Assembly: GCA_031772625.1 (NCBI GenBank)
Contig: CM062820.1
Location: forward strand, 317,772,545 to 317,836,544
Origin: Pinus tabuliformis
Lineage: Eukaryota; Streptophyta; Pinopsida; Pinales; Pinaceae
Length of the DNA stretch: 64,000 nucleotides
Reading direction: 5' to 3'
This document shows, in pieces, positions 58,014-64,000 of the stretch. Position numbers and translations under genes: made by a program. Under the pieces are notes generated by a model. The model ran no database searches. It was not told the DNA's origin and was given only the letters and a program-made list of their open reading frames with translations. How positions within the stretch are numbered: position 1 is the first letter of the stretch; each line of letters opens with the position of its first letter.

Positions 58014-60104
58014 GTGTTCAGGGGAGCGAGAATGGTTGGGGGTCGCGAGCTTAGGGTTTCAGAAGGCCTGTTTGTTGCCGCCGCCGTACCTAAAGACCTG
58101 CAGCTCTCTGGAACGGCTTGGAGCCTTGCAGCGGGATTTCTAGAGCTCGATGATACCCACAGGACCTGGCCCGGATCCTTTGATGGAAAGGAGAAGCAGG
58201 ATTCGAATCAAAACATACAGAAACTGGAGGTTTTCCCCCACTCCTTGGCACAGGCCGTTTTCCTCAGGGCGGCACAGGGCACCCCTCCACTTTGTCCGGG
58301 GTCTTATGCTTCAAAACAACCGAACCAGTCTCAGGTTGATACGCCCTTCTACGTGGGTGACTTGCCCTGGCTAGTTAGCTCTGTCTGCGACAATAGGAAA
58401 CAGAGCCAGTCACCTGCTCCTCTGTCCCTTTTCGGTACACCGCGGGCCCGATCTGCCGGCCTATGGCTGTCTTCAAATGGCTTGGTTGAAGACCAATCAA
58501 GGGGCGGGAATTTGGATCTGGTTTGCCTGAGGTCTGAGACTCCTCTGTCCATGGTGGCGCAGATTTGGGAGACTGCTTTTTTGGCAGCGGAAAAATTAAG
58601 TTTTGAGACTCCCCTTTACAAGATCCCCTTTCGACGAGAGATCCAAGCCCCCCAGCCTCCTGCAGATCCTCACCATGGCAAGCCCACCCCCCTTCTTGTG
58701 CTGGAGAATCAACCAGCAGAAGGAGCCAGGCAAAAAACAAAAGGAGCAATAAAAGAATCCGGTCATGAAATGATTCAAATCTTCATCAGAACCCTATCTG
58801 GGAACACAATCTGCAAGCAAATAAGAACAGGGATGCTGATAAAAAACTTAAAGGATGAAATCCAAGAATCATTAGGCATACCAGCTAGTCTGCTGAGCTT
58901 GGTATATGCAGGACACATTTTACAGGAAAAATTTCCAGTGCAGCATTATGGAATAATAAGAGATTCAACAATTTATCTGAGTATGAGGCTGAGAGGAGGA
59001 AGTTTTGGATCTAGCTCAAAGGGCACAACTTTTCGTGATGCAGTCAAGGGGAAAGAAAAAATGCAGAACAAACCAGCGTCTCCACCAGAGCAACCAGGTC
59101 CACATATAGTAGAACAAAAACTGGAATACTCAATGCTCAAGGTTACTATACCAGAGGTAACTGCACTACACTCTGACCTCTCTAAACAAGCTGTCATATG
59201 TAGATTTAATGGCTACTGGCCAAAATCCGATGCTTTACATCAATGGATTTATTCCCACTGGACATCAGAATGTAATATATACCTATGTTCAAAAGGTTTC
59301 TTCATTGTAACTTTCCACACAGAGGAAGAAAGGGATAGTATCATCAATGAGGGGCCCTGGTTTTGGGGTAATGCAGGCCTCTTTGTTACCCCTTGGTTTG
59401 CAGATTTTGACGCAAACACTATGAAAATCTCAACAACGCCTGTTTGGGTGAGGCTTCATAACCTCCCATTACACTTCTGGCATCATCTAGTCTTAACTGC
59501 CATTGGGAATACCTTGGGGAAATTCCTAAAAGTTGATGAAGACAGATACAGCAGAGGAATTTTTACTTTTGCCAGACTTTGCGTTGAAGTGGACCTGAGT
59601 CAGGGGCTGCCTGATCAAATCTCATTAAATTTTAACAATACTGAGTGGATACAACCACTGGACTATGAAAACACTGCATTCAGATGCCGTAGTTGCCGGC
59701 AAATAGGACACCTCCAAAATGCTTGCCCACTGGCCAGAAAGAATCCAAAAGGAAACAAGAAACAGCAAAAAAAGCCAAATGGGTGGCAGCATACAGAACC
59801 GCTGGAAGAAGAGGAAAATCAGCCAGAGCACACAGTGAACCAAGAGGAACCTGATATAAATATGGAACAGAAGGGCACACAGGAAGAAAAAGCACCAGAC
59901 CCTCAAGTGGAGGACCTTTCTCAGCAGCAGCAAATTCCACAGTTGGAAGTTAGCGGCATCAAAAGAACTCATGGATCTGAAGGATCAGAATCTGATAAAG
60001 AACCTACAGTGAACACACAAGAGAACCCGCAGGCCATCATTGTTCCCCCCTCGGACTCTCAGGGTTGGCGAAGGGTGGAGAAGAAGAAGGGCAGAAAAGT
60101 ATAG
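58014..60104 (+). CDS. Ubiquitin-like domain fused to LINE ORF1 protein, 696 aa
   Basis: Intact frame. Residues 1-252 are low in recognisable structure and may be translated leader. Residues 253-329 form a ubiquitin-like domain: MIQIFIRTLSGNTI, NLKDEIQESLGIP, LVYAGHILQE, then STIYLSMRLRGG, with the diglycine at 328-329. By hand alignment about 30 of 76 positions equal ubiquitin; Lys27 is kept while Lys48 and Lys63 positions are His and Arg. Next come SSSKGTTFRDAVKG (the usual start of ORF1 proteins), a DUF4283 part at about 385-475 (AVICRFNGYWPKSDALHQW, GPWFWGNAGLFVTPWFADFD, TPVWVRLHNLPLHFW) and a perfect CCHC knuckle at 558-571 (CRSC-RQIG-H-LQNA-C). The tail is acidic and Gln-rich. ORF1 proteins bind element RNA. 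The likely functional start may be Met253 (58770). Deubiquitinases could release ORF1p after Gly329; that is inference. Confidence 0.88.
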   Translation: MFRGARMVGGRELRVSEGLFVAAAVPKDLQLSGTAWSLAAGFLELDDTHRTWPGSFDGKEKQDSNQNIQKLEVFPHSLAQAVFLRAAQGTPPLCPGSYASKQPNQSQVDTPFYVGDLPWLVSSVCDNRKQSQSPAPLSLFGTPRARSAGLWLSSNGLVEDQSRGGNLDLVCLRSETPLSMVAQIWETAFLAAEKLSFETPLYKIPFRREIQAPQPPADPHHGKPTPLLVLENQPAEGARQKTKGAIKESGHEMIQIFIRTLSGNTICKQIRTGMLIKNLKDEIQESLGIPASLLSLVYAGHILQEKFPVQHYGIIRDSTIYLSMRLRGGSFGSSSKGTTFRDAVKGKEKMQNKPASPPEQPGPHIVEQKLEYSMLKVTIPEVTALHSDLSKQAVICRFNGYWPKSDALHQWIYSHWTSECNIYLCSKGFFIVTFHTEEERDSIINEGPWFWGNAGLFVTPWFADFDANTMKISTTPVWVRLHNLPLHFWHHLVLTAIGNTLGKFLKVDEDRYSRGIFTFARLCVEVDLSQGLPDQISLNFNNTEWIQPLDYENTAFRCRSCRQIGHLQNACPLARKNPKGNKKQQKKPNGWQHTEPLEEEENQPEHTVNQEEPDINMEQKGTQEEKAPDPQVEDLSQQQQIPQLEVSGIKRTHGSEGSESDKEPTVNTQENPQAIIVPPSDSQGWRRVEKKKGRKV
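58770..59000 (+). other. Ubiquitin-like domain with terminal RLRGG
   Basis: Codes the beta-grasp segment from Met253 to Gly329 of the ORF. Conserved ubiquitin positions include Q2, I3, F4, T7, L8, G10, I23, N25, K27, I30, Q31, G35, I36, P37, L43, A46, G47, L50, Y59, I61, S65, T66, L69, R72, L73, R74, G75 and G76 in ubiquitin numbering (ORF number minus 253). Val44 and Ser70 replace the Ile44 and Val70 patch residues. Confidence 0.9.
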
Positions 60105-60274
60105 GCTTGATGTTTTTAATTTTAATTTTTTATTTTTATCAGTGTACTTTGTCCTATTCATGGACAACTATCTTGCATATGCTCTAAGCATCTACAAAAT
60201 GTAATTTATTTTCATATGAAATATAAATTACGATTTTTTCTACGGGAAAAAAAAAGTTAAAAGCTTCATTTGTA

Positions 60275-60525
60275 TCTACCATTAATAAATATATAACAAT
60301 AGAAATAATGTTAAATAAAATATTATTATTATTATTATTATTATTAAATTTTATTAGTTATTATTAAATATTAAATGTTATTTAATATTATTTAATTTTA
60401 AATTAATTACTTAATAAGGAGTTGTTTTTAGTGCGATTTTTTTTACTTTCCAGTGCTAGAATCTAACGGAACAATTTGAGGTGAAATCTTGTTTTGCATT
60501 ATTTAAACTAATTTTTTGACTATAT
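60275..60525. other. AT-rich spacer with (ATT)n run, no gene
   Basis: An (ATT)n microsatellite lies at about 60324-60348 amid AT-rich sequence. No coding signal is seen. Confidence 0.6.
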
Positions 60526-60529
60526 ATAT

Positions 60530-60690
60530 GGATTCAACACCGCGAAAAACCCAAGGCACTTCGATTGTGTAGGAGTTACCCATCAAGCTTGTGATTTCAA
60601 AAAATTCCTGTCAGATTTGAGAGAAATTAGACCAGAAAAAACCCACTAGAAAAGCTTCCAAAAAGCCTCACTAAAAACAACTCAATTTAA
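60530..60690 (-). repeat. Dispersed repeat copy, homologous to 15365-15510
   Basis: Minus strand: TTTTTGGAAGCTTTTCTAG, TGGGTTTTTTCTGGTC, then CACAATCGAAGTGCCTTGGG and GTTGAATCCATATA. These follow the same order as TTTTTGGAAGCTTTTCCGG, CACAATCAAAGCGTCCC, GTTGAATCCAAATATG on the plus strand at 15370-15505. Length about 150 bp; no ends identified. A SINE or MITE are both possible. Confidence 0.7.
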
Positions 60691-61010
60691 TAATAATAAT
60701 AATCTTTAATTAAAAACAAATAAATATTAAATATTATTTTCAATTAAAGATAATCATTGTTAATTAAAGAGAAAATATTAAATAGTATTGCTAATAATTG
60801 ATTGTTAAAGAGTATTGTTAATAATTATTGTTAACATTAAATATTATTATTAATAATAGATTGATAATCAATAATTAATAATTATAATATAGATAATAAT
60901 AATTATTAATAATTAATAATTATAATTATTCGTTATTAATTATAATTATAATTAATAATTAATAAATATATTTAATAATTAATTAATTATAATTAAATTA
61001 TGTTTGATTT
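60690..61010. repeat. (ATT/AAT)-rich low-complexity stretch
   Basis: Almost pure A/T with repeated AATAATAAT, ATTATTAATAAT and TAATTATAATTA words, between the dispersed repeat and the satellite. Confidence 0.9.
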
Positions 61011-64000
61011 TATAAAACATGGTTGGCCATGGATGAAAATGATCATCATATTGAGATAATCTTTGTCAGATTGCGACGTTCGACCATGGTTGAGATAATG
61101 ATTGATTTCATATTCAGACAATATTTGTCACAATGCGATGTTGGACCATGGTTGACCATAATTAACAATGGTTGACCACGATTGATTTTATAAAACATGG
61201 TTGACCATGAGATAATCCTTGTCACAATGTAACATTGGACTATGGTTGATCATGCTTGGCCATCATTGATTTTCAAATTGAGAGAATCTTTGTCACAATA
61301 CGAAATTGGACCATGGTTGATTATGATATTGAGACAATATTCATCACAATGCGACATTGGACCATGGTTGACCATGATTGATATTATAAACCCAAGGGAA
61401 TAAACCTTATGGATTAATACTAAAAACCCAAGGGATTATAAACTTAAGGAAATAATATTAAACCCTAGAAATATGAACCCTTGGATTAATAAACCCGAGG
61501 AACCGATATTATAAACCCAGGGGATAAATTTATAAACCCAAGGTATATAAACGCTAAGATAAATATTATAAACCCTAAAATAAAAATGGTTGACCATGGT
61601 TGATTTCCCTATTAAGATAATCCTTGTTACAATATGATGTTGGACCATGGTTGACCATGCTGGACCATGGTTATTCTCATATCAAGACAATCTTTGTCAC
61701 AATGCGACATTGGACCATGGTTGATTTTCATATTGAGACAATCATTGGTTGACCAAGGTTGATTTTCATATTGAGACAATCATTGGTTGACCATGGTTGG
61801 CTATGATTGACCATGGTTGATATTATAAACCAAAGGGAATAATACACCCAAGGGATCGATATTATAAACCTAAAGGAATAATAAACTCAAATGATTGATA
61901 TTATAAACCCAAGGGAATAATATTAAACCCAAGGGACTAATATTATAAACACAAGATATATAAACCCTACGATAAATATTATAAACACTAAAATAAACAT
62001 GGTTGACCATGGTTGATTTTCATATTGAGACCATCTTTGTCACAATGCGACATTAGACCATAGTTGACCATCCTTAACCATGGTTGATTTTCATATCAAC
62101 ACAAGGTTTGTTACAGTGCGGCATTCAACCATGGTTGACCATGATTGACCATGGATGACTATGTTTGATTTTATAAAACATGGTTGATCATGAATGACCA
62201 TGGTTGACCATGAATGACTGTACTTGACCATGATTATCATATTGATACAATCTTTGTCATAATGCGATGTTGGACTATGGTTGAGACAATCTTTGTCACA
62301 ATGCTACATAGGACCATGGTTGTCTACGATTGATTTTATAAAACATGATTGACCATGGTTGAATAATATTAAACCCAAGGGACCATTATTATAAACCTAA
62401 GGTATATAAACCTTACGATAAATATTATAAACACTAAAATAAACATGGTTGACCATGATTGATATTATAAACCCAAGTGAATAATAAACCCTAGGGATTT
62501 ATACTAAAAACCAAATGGATTATAAACCTTAGGGAATAATATTAAACCCTAAGAATATGAATCATTAGATTAATAAACCCAAGAGATTGATATTATAAAA
62601 AGGGAATAATAAACCCAATGGATAAAAAATATAAACTCAAGGTATATAAACCCTAATATAAATATTATAAACCCTAACATAAACATGGTTCATTTCCATA
62701 TTGAGACAATCCTTGTCATAATGTGACATTGGACCATGGTTGACCATGATTGAATTTTGTCACAATGAGACATTGGACCATGGTTGATTTTTATTTTGAG
62801 ACAATCACTGTCACAATGTGACGTTTGACCATGGTTGGCTATGATTTACCATGGTTGACCATGATTGAGATTATAAACCCAGGGTAATAATAAACCCAAG
62901 CGATTGATATTATAAACGCAAGGGAATAATAAACACAAGGGATTAATACTAAAACCCCAAGGGATTATGAACCCAAGAGAATAATATTAAACCCAAGGGA
63001 CTAATATTATAAACCCAAGGTATATAAAACCTAAGATAAATATTACAAACACTAAAATGAACATGGTTGACCATGGTTGATTTTCATATTGAGACAATCC
63101 TTGTCACAATGCGACATTGGACCATGGTTGACCATGCTTAACCATGGTTGATTTTCATATCCTCACAACCTTTGTGATAATGTGACGTTCGACCATGGTT
63201 GGCCATGATTGACCATGTTTGATTTTATAAAACATGGTTGACCATGGTTGATAAAGGTTGACCATGGTTGAACACTAAAATAAACGCTAAATTTATAAAC
63301 ACTAAAATAAACATGGTTGACCATGGTTGATTTTCATATTGAGACAATCCTTGTCACAATGCGACATTGAACCATGGTTGACCATGCTTAACCATGGTTG
63401 ACCATGCTTAACCATGGTTGATTTTCATATCATCACAATCTTTGTGATAATGCGACGTTCGACCATGGCTGGCTATGATTGACCATGGATGACCATGTTT
63501 GATTTTATATAACATGGTTGACAATGGTTGATAAAGGTTGACCATGGTTGACCACTAAAATAAACATGGTTGACCATGGTTGATTTTCATATTGAGACAA
63601 TCCTTGTCACAATGTGACGTTGGACCATGGTTGAGCATGATTGATCATCATTGACTTTCAAATCAAGAGAATATTTTTCACAATGTGACACTGGAACATG
63701 GTTGACCATGGTTTGTTCTCATATTGAGACAATATTCGTCACAATGCGACGTTGGACCATGGTTGACCATGACTGATATTGTAAACCCAAGGGAATAATC
63801 CCTATGGATTAATACTAAAAACCTAAGGGAATAATATTAAACCCTAGGAATATGAACCCTTAAATTAATAAACCCAAGGGATTGAGATTATAAACCCAAG
63901 GGATAAAAATTATAAACCCAAGGTATATAAACCTTAAGATAAATATTATAAACCCTAAAATAAACATGGTTAACCATGGTTGATTTCCATATTGATACAA
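61010..64000. repeat. Complex satellite with CCATGGTTGACC and ATAAACCCAAGGG blocks
   Basis: Two block types alternate. Block 1: ATTTTCATATTGAGACAATC, TTTGTCACAATGCGACATTG, GACCATGGTTGACCATG. Block 2: ATTATAAACCCAAGGG, GGTATATAAACCCTAAG, AAATATTATAAACCCTAAAA. A long block-2 form starts at about 61380, 62465 and 63773, giving an irregular higher-order period of 1.1-1.3 kb. Dozens of TTGACC and CCATGG words occur. The satellite continues past the right edge, so its size is unknown. Confidence 0.93.

Larger units (their letters stand above)
57960..60271 (+). mobile_element. ORF1-only LINE-type retroposon with poly(A) and 17-bp target duplication
   Basis: AGTTAAAAGCTTCATTT occurs at 57961-57977 and 60255-60271. 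The body (57978 to about 60254) ends TTTTTTCTACGGG followed by nine to ten A. It holds a single 696-codon open frame homologous to LINE ORF1 and no endonuclease or reverse transcriptase, although both ends are defined by the duplication and tail. It is therefore a complete insertion of an ORF1-only RNA, comparable in layout to mammalian HAL1, or a copy made after internal deletion or alternative processing of a full LINE transcript. Confidence 0.92.

Noticed and set aside
58770-59000. Recent capture of the host polyubiquitin gene
   Set aside because: Host ubiquitin is almost invariant, while this domain differs at about 60% of positions but keeps the fold pattern and GG end; an old, maintained fusion or another Ubl is more likely.
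61560-64000. Interstitial telomere repeats, because of AAACCCTAA words
   Set aside because: The words occur once per long satellite block and are not in tandem TTTAGGG arrays, so this is not telomeric DNA.

Overview
The window looks like nuclear DNA of a seed plant with a large, AT-rich, repeat-heavy genome. The evidence is GT-AG introns, plant-type short-chain dehydrogenase, AUX1/LAX, PPR and complex I genes, Tat/Ogre-type Ty3 elements with a TGGCGACTCC primer site, and plant LINEs with a DUF4283 ORF1. A gymnosperm is a reasonable guess from gene density and style, but nothing here proves it. All assignments come from reading motifs; no search was run.

Layout. 0-3.9 kb: diverged repeat blocks. 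4.8-7.1 kb: dead Ty3-type gag. 7.1-15.8 kb: AT-rich DNA without recognisable genes, with many small two-copy tandem duplications. 15.9-16.9 kb: a tandem array carrying nine CACGTG boxes, ending about 0.7 kb before the one clearly intact host gene, a two-exon short-chain dehydrogenase (17.6-18.6 kb). 21.7-26.6 kb: a broken PPR gene, a dead gag and an orphan first exon of a plastid-type protein. 26.9-41.1 kb: a fragment of the complex I 75-kDa subunit gene (NDUFS1 type, minus strand), split inside its iron-sulfur motif by a 13.7-kb Tat/Ogre-like LTR retrotransposon. That element has near-identical LTRs and a GTCAC target duplication, but its gag half is replaced by inverted copies of its own 3' half. 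42.5-43.3 kb: an AUX1/LAX auxin-carrier pseudogene. 43.5-44.9 kb: a poly(A) retroposon with an 18-bp target duplication and an intact 337-codon unknown ORF. 45.3-54.3 kb: an AT-rich tandem array interrupted by a nearly complete but dead LINE. 54.4-57.4 kb: further tandem repeats and a hairpin. 57.96-60.27 kb: a poly(A) retroposon with a target duplication and one intact 696-codon ORF. 61-64 kb: a complex satellite rich in TTGACC and CCATGG, running off the window.

Main discovery candidate. The 696-codon ORF is a LINE ORF1 (DUF4283 plus CCHC knuckle) carrying an in-frame ubiquitin-like domain that ends in RLRGG just before the ORF1 core. The element has no ORF2 but has a poly(A) tail and target duplication, so it looks like an ORF1-only (HAL1-like) retroposon encoding a ubiquitin-ORF1p fusion. 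Other points of note are the fold-back structure of the Tat element, its antisense extra ORF with an intron and a covarying leader hairpin, and the unknown retroposed ORF at 44 kb.

How the parts relate. Few genes can work together here. The dehydrogenase is the only host gene that looks functional; the complex I, AUX1, PPR and plastid-protein pieces are isolated fragments, three of them keeping intact splice signals, so they came from genomic DNA rather than mRNA. The remainder is transposon biology: Tat/Ogre, LINE and LINE-mobilised retroposons inserted into each other, into gene fragments and into tandem arrays.
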